From positions 16,701 to 80,700 of the forward strand of contig NOWV01000264.1 in the NCBI GenBank assembly GCA_003344405.1: DNA of 64,000 nucleotides. The letters run 5' to 3'. Position numbers and translations under genes: made by a program. Shown here in pieces: positions 26,701 to 37,794 of the stretch. The stretch's first letter is position 1, and every line of letters starts with the position of its first letter. Origin of the DNA: Trichoplax sp. H2. Its lineage: Eukaryota > Placozoa > Uniplacotomia > Trichoplacea. The notes beneath the pieces are model-generated. The model was not told the origin of the DNA. It made no database searches and saw nothing but the letters and a program-made list of their open reading frames with translations.

Positions 26701-29700
26701 GACTGTAACATTGGTTTTACTGGCTCAAACTGTGAAACAAATATTAATGAATGTGCCAGCCAGCCTTGCTTGAATAATGCAATGTGCAATGATTCCATTA
26801 ATAATTATTCATGTATTTGCAATTCTGGCTTTACGGGAATATATTGTGAAACCAATATTAACGAATGCCTATCGATGCCATGCCGTAATAACGGCACCTG
26901 TATCGATCTGATTAATGCTTATGTGTGTCAATGTTTTAACACAGGCTTTACTGGACTTAACTGTGAAAGCAGTGAGTTTATAAATTCTTCTATCACTAAT
27001 AGAAGTTAATATGAGACGAATGCTAAAAAACGATATAATCTTGGTTTTCCTAGCTTTATAAGACAGTTTACGATTAAAAATTTATTATATAGATTAGATT
27101 AAATAATCATATTTATTATCTTCATAGATATCGATAACTGCCAATCAGCTATCTGCTACCATAATGGAACATGTATCGATGAGATAAGAGATTATCATTG
27201 CAATTGTACAAGTGGCTGGGAAGGCAAGCAATGCCTGCAAGGTAGTAAAACTTAAAATACCTATACAATATAAGAGTAATTGTATCAAAAACGACGCACT
27301 GATATTAAACTTATATACATTCAAATTAATTTTTCAATTCTCTATCTTGTATAATCAGAAACCAATGAATGTTTATCCAACCCCTGCTTCCATGATAGTA
27401 CCTGCATCGATATGTTTGACATGTACCGGTGCAATTGTACTAACGGATATAACGGCACAAACTGCGAAAGTGAAATTAACGAATGTGCTTCTTCGCCGTG
27501 TCTTCATGGCGGTTTCTGCGAAAATGCAATTGGTAGCTTTATTTGCCACTGCGGTTTTGATGGCTTTACTGGTGACCGATGTGAAATCAGTTAGTTTCGA
27601 AAATAATTAGAAATGTGATAATATTTACTGATGGACTTATACACATTGTTCAAAGATTAACACTGTTGAATACATTTATCTATCATTTTTCTGCAATGAT
27701 CTTGGTTAAGATTCCACTTTTTAACGAATCAGTTGTAATAACGTATAATCGGAAAAGCATGTCTACCCTTATTATGTTTTTACTGATAGACTTATGCATA
27801 CTTTATTATTTATAGATTCATAGATTAATACTGTACATTTATCTATTATTTTTCTAATCTAATTAAGGCTAAAACTTCACTTTTTAATAAATTAGTATAT
27901 AACGACGTATAATCTGATATACATGTTTACCGATAAGCGTTTCTATGCCACTGCTAGACTACGTATTCGATAGCATATTCGCTCAATCAAATGATGTTGA
28001 TTCCTAATTTTTTATCTCTTCATCTTTTAAAAATTAGATATTGATGATTGCATCAATAGTCCATGCAATAATAATGGGACATGCATCGATTTAGTGAACG
28101 ATTTTAGGTGTAATTGTGCTAATGGCTACTCTGGAAAACGCTGTGATATTAATATCGACGAATGTCAATCTCAACCTTGTATGCATAATGGAACATGCAT
28201 TGATCAAATTCATAGTTATCGATGTAATTGCCTTGGTGGATATACTGGCAATGCTTGTGCTATCAACATTAACGAATGTTCATCCAGTCCGTGTCAAAAT
28301 AATGCTAGCTGTGTGGATATTATCGATGAATATATCTGTGATTGTGCAAACGGCTTTACGGGTACTGTATGTGAGACTAATATCAACGAATGTCGATCGC
28401 AACCTTGCAGTAATGGGGCAACTTGCATTGACATGATTGATGGTTATAAATGCAACTGCAAGAATGGATTTACTGGTATTACTTGCGGTATTAACATTAA
28501 AGAATGTTTATCGCAACCTTGCCAAAATAATGGCACCTGCATTGATATGGTCAACAGATATATTTGCAATTGTAACCCTGGTTATACTGGAATTCATTGC
28601 CAAACAGATATCAATGAATGCCAATCACAACCATGTCAAAATAATGGTACTTGCTTCGATTTAATCAATTACTTTAGTTGTAACTGTATTGCTGGATATA
28701 CTGGACCTACCTGTCAAATTAACATTAATGAATGCCAATCGCATCCATGTCAGAACAATGCTACCTGCCAAGATATGGTCAATGGTTATAATTGCCATTG
28801 CGCCGACGGATATACTGGAAATACTTGCGATATCGATATTAACGAATGTCAATCTCAACCGTGTATTCATAATGGAACTTGTATCGATTTAATAGACGAA
28901 TTTAATTGCATTTGCGCTGATGGCTATACCGGAGTAATGTGCCAAACAGACATTAACGAATGTCAATCTGTGCCTTGCTTGAATAATGGAACTTGTCTGG
29001 TAAGTCAAATGGTTTATTGCATAGATCAAAGTCTTAGATTAGTTAAGTGTATTTTAAAAATAGCCACCAATTATCCTTTCCGGTCGTTTTATGACTGTAG
29101 TGTAATATGTCCGATATATCGAATGGTTTATTGTATAGACAAAAGTATTGATTAGTGAAGGCTATTTTATAAATAGCTACCAATGAATCTTTCTGATCGT
29201 TTTATGACTATCACTTTTAGGATTTGATTGGTAGCTATCAATGCCAATGTCAACCTGGTTACACTGGATTACAGTGCCAAGTCGATATCAACGAATGCGC
29301 TAGCAATCCTTGCGTGAATAGTGGAACTTGTTTGGATCAAATCAATCAATATCAGTGCAGATGTAATCCGGGCTATACTGGAACCCAATGTCAAACTGAA
29401 ATTAATGAATGTCAATCAACTCCATGCCTTAACGGGGCAATTTGTAATGATTACGTTAATTACTATAATTGCACCTGTTTACCTGGTTTTACTGGTCAAT
29501 ATTGTGAAATTGAAATCAACGAATGTAATTCTTCACCTTGTCGTCACGGTTAGTCATTTCTATCATTTTGAGCTAGCGTTAATTCAGTAGTTCTCAATCT
29601 TTTCGGGACAAAAGCCTCTTTTTATGCTATACAGTACTTAGTCTATTTAATGCAATATGTTCCAACCTAAAATCAGCAGGATTAGAGATTTATGTTAGCT

Positions 29701-32700
29701 ATTTTCAGCATATGATGGAAATAGTATCAACCTATCGCCTTTTTTAAGTCAAGAAATAATTTAAAGAGATTTATGATTGTTTTTTGACTTATAGGTGGAA
29801 CATGCAACGATTTCATCAATGCTTACAACTGTACATGCATCCCTGGCTACACTGGAATACATTGCGAAATCGACATCGATGAATGTGCGAGTAATCCATG
29901 CGTCAACTCCATTCTTTGCGCGAACCTTTTGGATAAATATCTATGCTATTGCAAGCAGGGCTTTACCGGCGTTAATTGTCAAACTAATATTAACGAATGC
30001 GCTTCAAATCCATGTCAAAATTCTGGTACTTGTACTGATTACGTCAACTATTATCAATGTACCTGCATGCCAGGATATACTGGTAGTACTTGTGAAGTGA
30101 ATATTAATGAATGTGCCAGTGCACCATGTCGCTATGGCGGTACATGTCTAGATCTAGTCAATGGCTATAACTGCACATGTGAAGGTGGTTATACTGGAGC
30201 AGATTGTCAGATTAATATTAATGAATGCTCGAGTATGCCTTGTTTAAATGGTGCTACTTGTATCGATAATTTAGATGCATTTGATTGTACATGTGCAGCT
30301 GGGTTTACTGGTGTAATATGTGAAACAAATATTAATGATTGCAACCCTAATCCATGTCGCAATAATGGAACCTGTACAGATTTGATTAATGACTACCATT
30401 GCAACTGTTTACCTGGCATCCAAGGCAAATCATGCATTGATAGCTGTAATGGTCAACCTTGCCAGCATAATGGGACTTGCCAAGATCAACACGATTCTTA
30501 TAAGTGCTATTGTGCAATAGGATATACAGGAATCGATTGTGAAATTAATATTGATGAATGCAGCAGCAGTCCTTGTTTGCATGGTGCGTGTTTTGATGGT
30601 ATAGATGGTTATCGATGCTTATGCATTGTTGGTTATACTGGAACTAACTGCATTACAGAAATTGATGAATGTTCTGATCAACCGTGTATTAATGGAACAT
30701 GTCGAGATAGAATTAACGATTTTTATTGCAACTGCACACCTGGCTTCGATGGAAAAAGATGTCAAAATGACATCAACGAATGCCTATCCAATCCTTGTAG
30801 AAATGATGGCACTTGTATTGATAATATTAACAGCTACCAATGTACATGCTTTGGTTATACTGGTGTCAATTGTGAGACAGAAATTGACGAATGTGCTAGT
30901 TCACCATGTACTTCTAATGGCGTTTGTGTCAACAGGATTGGTAGCTATTCTTGCGCTTGTAAGCCAGGATTTACTGGTAGTAAATGTCAAACGAATATTA
31001 ACGAATGTGCATCATCGCCTTGCGTGCATGGATCTTGTGTCGATTCCGTCTTTGGCTATAAATGCAATTGTAATGCAGGCTATACTGGTGGTCATTGCCA
31101 GAATGAAATCAATGAGTGTGCTTTTGTGCATTGTTTTAACGGTAACTGTATCGATTTAATTGCAAATTATACTTGTAATTGTACAGCTGGCTATACTGGC
31201 CGATATTGCCAATTCGATATTAACGAATGCCAAAGTAATCCATGCCAAAATGGAGCAACATGCGCTGATTTAATCAATCGTTATCAGTGCTACTGCCAAT
31301 ACGGTTTTACTGGCACTCAATGTGAAACCAACATCAACGAATGTAGCAGTAATCCATGTCGTCATAGAGGAACATGCCATGATCAAATCAATGGCTATTC
31401 TTGTTCTTGTCCAGTTGGTTATACTGGAACAGTGTGCCAAACGGATATCAATGAATGCCAGCCTAATCCATGCCATAACCAGGGACAGTGTACAGATAAA
31501 ATAAATGGATACAATTGCACTTGCCTGTAAGTTTTTTATGCTATGCAACTGCTTCAAATAGTCAGTTTCAAGAAGCTCTGCAGTACCTTACCAGTTAAAA
31601 ATAGATTCAAATAATTTATTTTTTACTATACCATAAGAAGTAACTTTAGTTCATTAACATGCCAAAACAGGGACCATGTACAGATAAAATAAATGCTCAT
31701 AATTGTACTTGCATGTGAGTTATTTTATACAATATATTTACTCCAAATAGATCCGTTTCAATAAGCTCTAAAGTATCTTACCAGTTAAAGAATATACCAA
31801 TATAAATAGTTTATTCTCTTACTATAAGTAACCATCGTTCAATAACATACCAAAACCGGGGACAGAATATAAAATAAAAATAAATGGCTGTAATTTCATT
31901 TGCTTTTAAGATCTTTTATCAATCCAACTGCTTCAAATAGATCTGTTTCTATGAGCTCTAATGCGTCTTAATAGTTAAAGAAATACATAAACAGTTTTAG
32001 TCTCTTACTATAAGAAGTAACCTTAGTTCATTAAGACTACCATTTCAGATATATTACTAAAGCTTTGATTTTGTTGCATTAGACCTGGTTTCACCGGTGT
32101 AACATGCGAGACCAATATTAACGAATGTGCTAGCAATCCATGCGTTCATGCATTTAGCTGTGTTGATCAAGTTAATAACGTGCACTGTAATTGCCAACCT
32201 GGTTACCATGGCCACTTCTGCCAGATTCAAACAAATGAATGTTTATCATCTCCATGTGTTAATGGCACTTGTATCGACCAAATTAACTCATATCATTGCA
32301 ATTGCTCAACTGGTTTTACTGGCAGTAATTGCGACACTGATATCAACTATTGCACTAATGTCAATTGTAATAATCACGGTAACTGCATCGATTCACTAAC
32401 TACCTATCATTGCCAATGTAATCCAGGCTATACTGGCAAAGATTGTCAAACAGGTAACATATGCAATAGATGCCTGCATTTCTCTACGAAAATTTGTTAG
32501 CTGTTTGCAATATCTGATTCAATTTCATCTTAAACTTTATTAATACTTATCAACTTCAAATTTTAAAGTCGGTACTATTAAGAATAATAGAAGTCGATTT
32601 CTGCTAGTTAACAAATGATATATCCGGTGTATTAAGATTTTATTCCTATGCTAAAGATCACCTTTAAGAAATTAGATTAAATAGCTTAGGTAACGTAATG

Positions 32701-35700
32701 GATATTAGTAAGCGCAATATTTACCGAATAGTTATTCCCGATAGTCAGAATATCGGACATCAGATTAAATAATTACCTTCAGCAGCCATCCCATTAAACA
32801 TAGTTTATAAAATACTTCAAATTATTCATCTATGTGATATAATAAGTTTAATCTAGCTTTTGAACAGTATTAAATGATAGTATTACTCTTCATAGATTAT
32901 ATATCATAATAAATAGCTTGATTTATACTAGTAGTTAACGACAAAGTATGCGAATATAGACGATAAATAAACCAACATTGATGGAAATAGATATATAAAT
33001 TCTGATATTACCTCGAAGATGATAATCAATGTAAATGGCACGGTTATGAAAATTTAGTAAATATCAAATAGTATTGAACTAGATAATGATATCACTTTTC
33101 TAACTGGAAAGTGCTATAGATATTCCATACATACATCATGTCTTCAGCTTCAGGATATTTTAGTATTACATTGCATTTGTTGGACGAGATTTACCGCTCT
33201 ACAAATTAGTTGCTATCATTCATCTCATTTTATTTCCAATTATATAGAAATTGACCACTGCTTAAGCAATCCATGTGATTCTAATGGCAATTGTATTAAT
33301 AATCCAACTGGTTATAAGTGTTATTGTTATACCGGCTTTACAGGATTAGATTGCACTTTAGGTAAGAACTAAGCTAATTACAATTATATATGTCATCAAA
33401 ATAAGATAATATTATTGTAACATTGCTATCGTTAGATAGGATAAATATTGCCATGCTAGTCATCTAAATCTTGCAAGATAACTTAATAACCTCCAAAATC
33501 AACAATAAATCTATCCTGTTCTTCAATTATCTACTTTTTTAGTTACCTTATAGTAATATATTTCTATTATTAGGTAGAATAAATATTGTCAAACTAGTCA
33601 TTTAAAAGCTACAAGACAACTTATTAACCTCTAAAATCAACTATGAATTTATCTTGTTATTAAATATATCCAACTTTTAGTTACTTGTGTCAGTAATGGA
33701 ATAGCCTATCAAAATGGTAGCAGCTGGCTTAGTGATTGCAATAAATGTACCTGCGAAGGAGGACAAAAAAGTTGTACAATGGTAAATTTTCTTTTAATAC
33801 CTATTCCAACGATAGTAATATTTATCATTAAAGATAGTGAATTTATTAATCTCGTCCTGTATATTATTTTTATCCACTAATTCCTCTGTAGACTTGGTGC
33901 GGCCCAACAGCTTGCAATCCCTCACTACAAGGCCAATGTGGACAAAATGATACCTGCCAATCGTTATCGCAAAATGAATGTGTTAAGCCACCTTGCTCAA
34001 CTGCCAGTTTCTGCTCAAAAAGTGAATTAGGATTAGATTGCCTTAACTATGTTGGCCATTCACCAAGCAACTGTTACCGACAGTCATTTCTAATCGGCCA
34101 TAATAGCCTTACAAATGTAAGAAATTATAGCATGATTATACTAGCTTAAGGTCTCAACCGAGCTGAATGTTGAACGTTAGCTCGATTACATGAAAATTTT
34201 TAATCAGCGTTTCATATATCTACTCGCACATCAGGGGACAACCATCACTGAATTATGCAATGAATTACGATCCGTTAATGTATTGAAAAATTACTCAAAT
34301 AACGGCAGCCTTATTTTGCAATGTAAAATCGAACAGAAAACATCAGAGGGAATTCGAATTGCATTAGCCACGGTAAAATTTTAGCCTACGAGAGTATATA
34401 CAGCAAGCTTATTATTTACGTTAAAAACAATAAAATAAAATATTTAAAACTTTGCGCAAACTGTCCATATCTTCTTCGTATTTCTATTATATATTAATAC
34501 AACTGTAGTGATCTATTTAAGCATCAAAGTACTATCTAACTCATCACATCCAAATCCTAGCTGCATAAAGAATACATATCTTAGATATGCTATCTCTAAA
34601 TACATATTGCTCTACATAATGCCATGTTACGTTACACTACTGTATCTAAATATAATGATAGCGCTAGGTATTAATTATATTTATCTATAAGTAATCGCGT
34701 GTATATATATACACAACTACACATTAATTACACAAAAGTATTTGTAGATTTTTTAACGTTATTGACTACAATTTCTACTATCGCTAACAGATCTTTTCTC
34801 TCTATCTTTTAATTTGTAGAAATCCGCTTCCGGAAGTCAATACGCCCAGTCAGCATTGACAGCATTATTGTTAAGCCTTCAGACAGGACAAGGGAATAAT
34901 CCACCAGTTCAGCTATTACCCATCAAAGCGGAAGGTATTCATGTTAACCTTATACGTTATCATCAAATTTGAAGACATTTTATGTTTATCGTGCTAAAAT
35001 ATCGATCAGGATATGTCTATGATAGATTAAATAGCTAAAGTTTCGATTTTAGGAATCAAATAGTCATTTCATCTTTGAAACTTCGAAATGGAATTTAATA
35101 ATTCTCTCATGTTGTAGGTTTCAACGCTACTGTTATCGGTATCATCATCGCTATTGCTATTTTTCTGCTTGTAGCTGTCTTTTTGTATCGACGACGTCGA
35201 CGTAAACAAACTGCTCAAAAGAATTCTGTATCTTTCGAGCAACAGTTATCGTCTATCGCTCCAGCTACAAGTATAACTAATCCACTGTACAAAGAAGGAG
35301 ATCTGGATTTTCCAGATCTGCCTGCTCGGAAAGAAAGCCGTTTCGATAGTCCTGACCTCGACGGTGACGAGCAAGTTCAATTGCATAGTACCAGAAGTAA
35401 ATTTAGCGTTGATAGCTTTGCTAAGCGAAATCAAAACTATTCTAGTACCTATTTTGAGAATCCTGCCATCAATGATAACGAAAGTGCTCACCAGCAATAC
35501 CCTGAAACTAGCGTACCTAATAACGGTATAGTAACCAATACAAATGGCAAGGACGGTAGCCTCTATAAATCAGTTAACGGCAAAGGTGATAACGACAAGG
35601 TTACATTATTTATGACAAAGAAATCATCTTCCAAAATGCGTGAACGAAGTGATAGCTTACCTACCGATACCACGACTTTACAAAAAGGAAATGGCCTTCA

Positions 35701-35881
35701 AACTGCCGACGATTATTATTATCAAAATTACGATGATCAATCATTGGTTAGTGGAAACAGAAGGAGGAAGAGATCGAGCATAATGAAGAGCATGAGCGAT
35801 ATTTACAATCATGTTACATCAAACGCATCCAAGAAGAAGTCCTTCAGGGACAGCCATGATGAAGGTTCACTTATCAATTAA
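14733..35881 (+). CDS. Gene 2: giant Jagged-like transmembrane protein, 40 exons, 62 EGFs, 2994 aa
   Basis: Forty phase-consistent exons total 8985 nt, an exact multiple of three. Their coordinates are given in the block entries that follow. Domain order is signal peptide (1-21), MNNL with collapsed DSL loop (22-191), 12 EGFs, a Delta/Jagged-type EGF1-EGF2 pair (about 659-724), nine single-EGF exons, then a largely intronless array with the rest of the 62 EGFs (to about 2547), VWC (to 2656), juxtamembrane region (to 2740), membrane helix (about 2745-2765) and a 230-residue tail. The C-terminal modules make it a Jagged/Serrate relative, yet it carries more EGFs than any ligand I know of; Jagged has 16. 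It has no LNR repeats or ankyrin repeats, so it is not a Notch receptor. It lies in tandem with gene 1 and converges with gene 3. Confidence 0.85.
15498..17026 (+). CDS. Gene 2 exons 2-3: MNNL domain and collapsed DSL loop
   Basis: Exons 15498-15791 (phase 0-0) and 16810-17026 (phase 0-1). The first has [18 protein letters not shown], then [15 protein letters not shown] and SCVYGD, and ends VGLWP, the MNNL cysteine pattern. The second opens [14 protein letters not shown] and ends [18 protein letters not shown]. As in gene 1, the strand that should enter the DSL domain is followed by one C-x5-G-x2-C loop only. The 1 kb intron between them (15792-16809) holds nothing I can identify. Confidence 0.75.
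17190..21444 (+). CDS. Gene 2 exons 4-15: twelve single-EGF exons in alternating A/B order
   Basis: Exons 17190-17306, 17456-17572, 17765-17881, 18187-18300, 18565-18681, 18787-18903, 19271-19387, 19537-19653, 20065-20181, 20404-20523, 20800-20916, 21331-21444; all are 114-120 nt and phase 1-1. Odd-numbered modules (first, third and so on) begin D-x-N/I-x-C-R and end in FTG/YTG-type loops. Even-numbered modules mostly carry a DWTG/DWSG/NWTG-type loop, and the clearest begin DIDEC or DINHC. The order is strictly A-B-A-B through all twelve. No intron here contains another convincing EGF. Confidence 0.8.
21544..22498 (+). CDS. Gene 2 exons 16-18: Delta/Jagged-type EGF1-EGF2 pair
   Basis: Exons 21544-21607 (64 nt, phase 1-2), 21739-21800 (62 nt, phase 2-1) and 22427-22498 (72 nt, phase 1-1). 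Joined, they give [38 protein letters not shown] and [15 protein letters not shown]. The pattern CRxGC..xHGxC...CxCxxGWxGxxCxxC...GC..GxC is specific to the first two EGFs of Delta and Jagged, which normally sit directly after DSL. Here they lie about 470 residues after the MNNL. Gene 3 has the same three exons with identical lengths, which strongly supports these unusual boundaries, including the weak donor at 21801. Confidence 0.75.
21945..22424 (+). repeat. Tandem repeat, four copies of about 120 bp, gene 2 intron 17
   Basis: Copies start near 21945, 22065, 22185 and 22305, each opening with a TATGTT/CATGTT-AGTA motif and containing GTAACCATTAA and TATCTACTC words. The last copy ends at the branch/acceptor region of exon 18. 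The regular period of about 120 is easy to see by eye; the copies are diverged, with no open frame. Confidence 0.8.
22588..26288 (+). CDS. Gene 2 exons 19-27: nine single-EGF exons, alternating types
   Basis: Exons 22588-22704, 23353-23466, 23602-23718, 23862-23975, 24117-24233, 24560-24676, 25131-25247, 25349-25462, 26172-26288; all 114-117 nt and phase 1-1. Type A (DNNKCR, DNNACR, DLNSCR, DLNSCR, DLQYCN) alternates without exception with type B (DINEC or GINEC). Exon 19, with [12 protein letters not shown] and PDSYSC, is closely matched by the exon after the EGF1-2 pair in gene 3. The 709-base intron 25463-26171 contains a 107-codon frame with no cysteine pattern, which I do not count. Intron 24677-25130 has a more GC-rich stretch near 24780-24850 of unknown meaning. 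Confidence 0.8.
22861..23103 (+). repeat. Tandem repeat, three copies of about 81 bp, gene 2 intron 19
   Basis: Copies begin ATTAGCA at 22861, 22942 and 23023. Each contains AGTAAGTC/TTAAGTCA-like words, a TATATATTTGA/TATATATCTGG block and TATGTCTG...ACTATTATGT. It is a noncoding minisatellite and makes a spurious minus-strand frame. Confidence 0.8.
26399..27589 (+). CDS. Gene 2 exons 28-30: multi-EGF exons (eight EGFs)
   Basis: Exon 26399-26971 (573 nt) holds five consecutive calcium-binding EGFs ([40 protein letters not shown]) without introns. Exon 27128-27241 has one (DNCQSAIC), and exon 27359-27589 two ([16 protein letters not shown]). All are phase 1-1. The switch from one EGF per exon to several marks a different mode of growth from the first half of the gene, and the A/B alternation ends here. 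Confidence 0.8.
27622..27930 (+). repeat. Direct duplication of about 157 bp, gene 2 intron 30
   Basis: TTTACTGATxGACTTAT occurs near 27622 and again near 27779, each followed by a shared series including CATTTATCTATxATTTTTCT and CTTCACTTTTTAA-like words. Two diverged copies, noncoding. Confidence 0.65.
28038..32453 (+). CDS. Gene 2 exons 31-34: near-intronless array of 30 EGFs
   Basis: Exons 28038-28999 (phase 1-0), 29221-29548 (0-1), 29795-31526 (1-2) and 32083-32453 (2-1). Thirty EGFs of about 38 residues follow one another. Most have the form NECxSxPCxNNGTCxDxxNxYxCxCxxGYTGxxC, that is, calcium-binding EGFs. Many carry C-x-S-x-P-C (the O-glucose consensus) and C-x4-T-C (the O-fucose consensus), both known from Notch and its ligands. 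Introns interrupt modules at irregular places: after TCL in phase 0, inside RHG|GTC, and after CTC in phase 2. The similarity between repeats at DNA level suggests recent unequal exchange. Several frames on both strands inside the array are shadows. Confidence 0.85.
29008..29212 (+). repeat. Direct duplication, period about 114 bp, gene 2 intron 31
   Basis: AATGGTTTATTG starts at 29008 and 29122. Both copies run through AATAGC.ACCAAT and end in a shared CGTTTTATGACT. The intron is essentially these two copies. Confidence 0.75.
31480..32040 (+). repeat. Tandem copies of an exon end plus intron start, gene 2 intron 33
   Basis: The last 40 or so bases of exon 33 with the following donor and about 140 intron bases recur at about 31671 and, more decayed, at about 31858, with a further tail copy up to 32040. 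Shared words are ACAGATAAAATAAATG, AATTGTACTTGCATGTGAG (compare the real exon end) and CTTCAAATAG. The copies are out of frame with exon 33, so they look like fossil exon fragments. Confidence 0.75.
33248..33361 (+). CDS. Gene 2 exon 35: last EGF
   Basis: Single 114-nt phase 1-1 exon: [15 protein letters not shown], then [14 protein letters not shown]. It lies about 800 bases after the array. The intervening intron (32454-33247) shows no further module. Confidence 0.8.
33430..33690 (+). repeat. Direct duplication of about 135 bp reaching into the exon 36 acceptor
   Basis: Two copies (about 33430-33548 and 33565-33690) share ATAAATATTG, CTAGTCATxTAAA, ACCTCxAAAATCAAC and end in TTTTAGTTAC. 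In the second copy that last word is the real splice acceptor of exon 36; in the first it is an unused look-alike. Confidence 0.7.
33681..34116 (+). CDS. Gene 2 exons 36-37: VWC domain
   Basis: Exons 33681-33781 (phase 1-0) and 33892-34116 (phase 0-0). The first contains [16 protein letters not shown], the second TWCGPTAC followed by further cysteines ([24 protein letters not shown]). This is the same split CxxCxC / WCGP module as in gene 1, with the intron at the same place. Confidence 0.8.
34235..34934 (+). CDS. Gene 2 exons 38-39: Jagged-type juxtamembrane domain
   Basis: Exons 34235-34372 (138 nt) and 34820-34934 (115 nt). The first reads [18 protein letters not shown] then LILQC, closest of the four to the LC-x-ELR-x-x-N-x-LKN element of bilaterian Jagged. 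The second is poorly conserved and leads in phase 1 to the membrane exon. Confidence 0.75.
35118..35881 (+). CDS. Gene 2 exon 40: membrane helix and 230-residue tail
   Basis: Opens [20 protein letters not shown], then the basic stop-transfer YRRRRRK. The tail has [14 protein letters not shown] near its start, an NPxY motif with an acidic patch, and many lysines. Near the end comes a basic NRRRKRSS stretch with a possible basophilic-kinase site. It ends GSLIN, with no PDZ ligand. No ankyrin or kinase domain is seen. Confidence 0.8.
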
Positions 35882-37794
35882 TCAAGATAGTATCTAGATC
35901 TTTTCTCCTTCTTTATTTAATCGATCAACAAATCCTATACTACCTAAACAATTCATGAAATTTCCTTCATGTTTTAGTTAATACAAAATGTAAATACGTC
36001 AAACTTTTTCATTAATTTTCACTTTAGCTTTTTGATTAATAACACATGGACGGTAAACATCATAAGTTTGCTCCATTAACTCTTGATATGATGATAGTAA
36101 ATATCTTTCTTGATATATTATGCCCTTTGATATAAAAGAATACGTATAACTACATAATAATTTTGAAGGACTACTTCTAAATCCAAAATTTCTATGCTAC
36201 ATTTTATAAACTGGAAGGTATTAAATCAATTTTTATCCGTTAAAGAAATGGTCATAGTATTTTTTACACTTTATTTGAAAGTTGAGTGTCAATATACAGT
36301 AACCTATTTTTAATTGTACCTGCTAGTTCGTTTTGATGTTGCATATTTACAAAATAAGATTTATAGGTACTTATTAATATAACCATTTAATTTCTTTATG
36401 CTGCTCAATTTAGTGCATCTTTTATAGCAGAATTACAGTCGTTTACTTGAAGTAATTTAAATTAAAAGCTTATATGTAGAAATCGATTACATCTATTTTT
36501 TTAAATATCATTTTTATTTAGCAATAGCATAAATTGTAACAAGTACCTACTCCTTATTCATCAATATCGTGTCAAGGGTCATATGTATCGTCTAGATATG
36601 CCAATTATTTTCTTACTATTTTAAAGACATACAGGAGGAGCTGTAGTTTCTTCCAATTTTAATTAACTAGTTTTACAAGTATTATCCAGCCTCCTAACAA
36701 CTGCGTAAAAATCTTTTAGTTTAGATTGTATTTGAAATCTCTGCTAAAACATCACAACAACGGACATATCGTGATTGATATATTACACCAAATTACAGCT
36801 TACCAATTATCGATTGCAGATGAGAAAATAAATTGAAGATCTTAATAAAAATTAAAATAAAGGCTCTTAAAACTATTATTAACGGATCAATCTCAAACGC
36901 ATCCAATAATCAGAGATTTTTAAGTTCGATATATCTTTCTACGAAGGCAATCGACTTAAAGGTTCAGTAGTATTTTGTTACTTTAAATTGAGAATCTAAT
37001 CAAACTTTCATTAGCCTTTATTTTAATGAATGATAAGACTGCAGGTAACAATTACATCTGATATTCATACAGCTAGATTGTATAGTCTACTTAAGTAATC
37101 AATATTTTTTATAACCATTACATTAATAACAGCAATATAAATTTCATACTATTAATATATGGTGAATATTATGAATTAAAACCAATAAGCGAAATACAAA
37201 TATCTATGCATGTATTCTGAAGACTTTGTTTAATGAGGTACCGGTAATATTCTAGCTCACAGTTTTTATATTAACGCTATCCGATGATCATATTATATTA
37301 CCATATTCCCGGCATTTACGAAATCGGTTACCAAGAGCAATCTTGGAAGTAGAATAATCATTTTAGATAGTTGACTTTTCAATCTTTATGGATTATTATA
37401 TATTTCTGATAGAAATATATCAATAAGAGTCTAGTATAATAATGTGGTAAGTTTTTTTCGTGAAATTGTACGTGTATTTGTATTTTATTGCTATTTTCAT
37501 CGATATTACCACTCTGTAATATTGTACTGTTTACTCTATTCCTTCGTTTTAATAAAGATGCGTGGAATACGAATGGTTAAGTTACTACACATACAAAATG
37601 ATTGAATATGAACATATTGGGATTAAAGATCGATTGTAAGTACAAGTAGCAGCAACATGAATAACAATTTCGTCATTTAATCGCAAAATATATCTTAATT
37701 TATTCATTATTACATGTTAGGTCTAGATATAGCTTAATTTAATTAACAACATCCGTATATCTTGGATTCTCCTCCTTCGAATCTCATCAGGAAT
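35882..37794. other. Convergent spacer between genes 2 and 3
   Basis: 1.9 kb of AT-rich DNA without coding signal. It should hold both 3' UTRs. Plus-strand AATAAA occurs at 36827-36832 and 37551-37556; either could serve gene 2. Minus-strand AATAAA at 37704-37699 is well placed for gene 3. Confidence 0.5.
37699..37704 (-). promoter_or_regulatory. Candidate poly(A) signal, gene 3
   Basis: AATAAA on the minus strand, about 90 bases after the gene 3 stop codon, a plausible distance for a short 3' UTR. Confidence 0.4.

Noticed and set aside
28116-31557. Many additional frames on both strands across the EGF array
   Set aside because: They are shadows of the repeated EGF coding frame; repetition keeps alternate frames open together.
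14733-35881. Gene 2 as a Notch receptor
   Set aside because: Many calcium-binding EGFs fit, but there are no LNR modules, heterodimerisation domain or ankyrin repeats, and there is an MNNL at the start and a VWC at the end.
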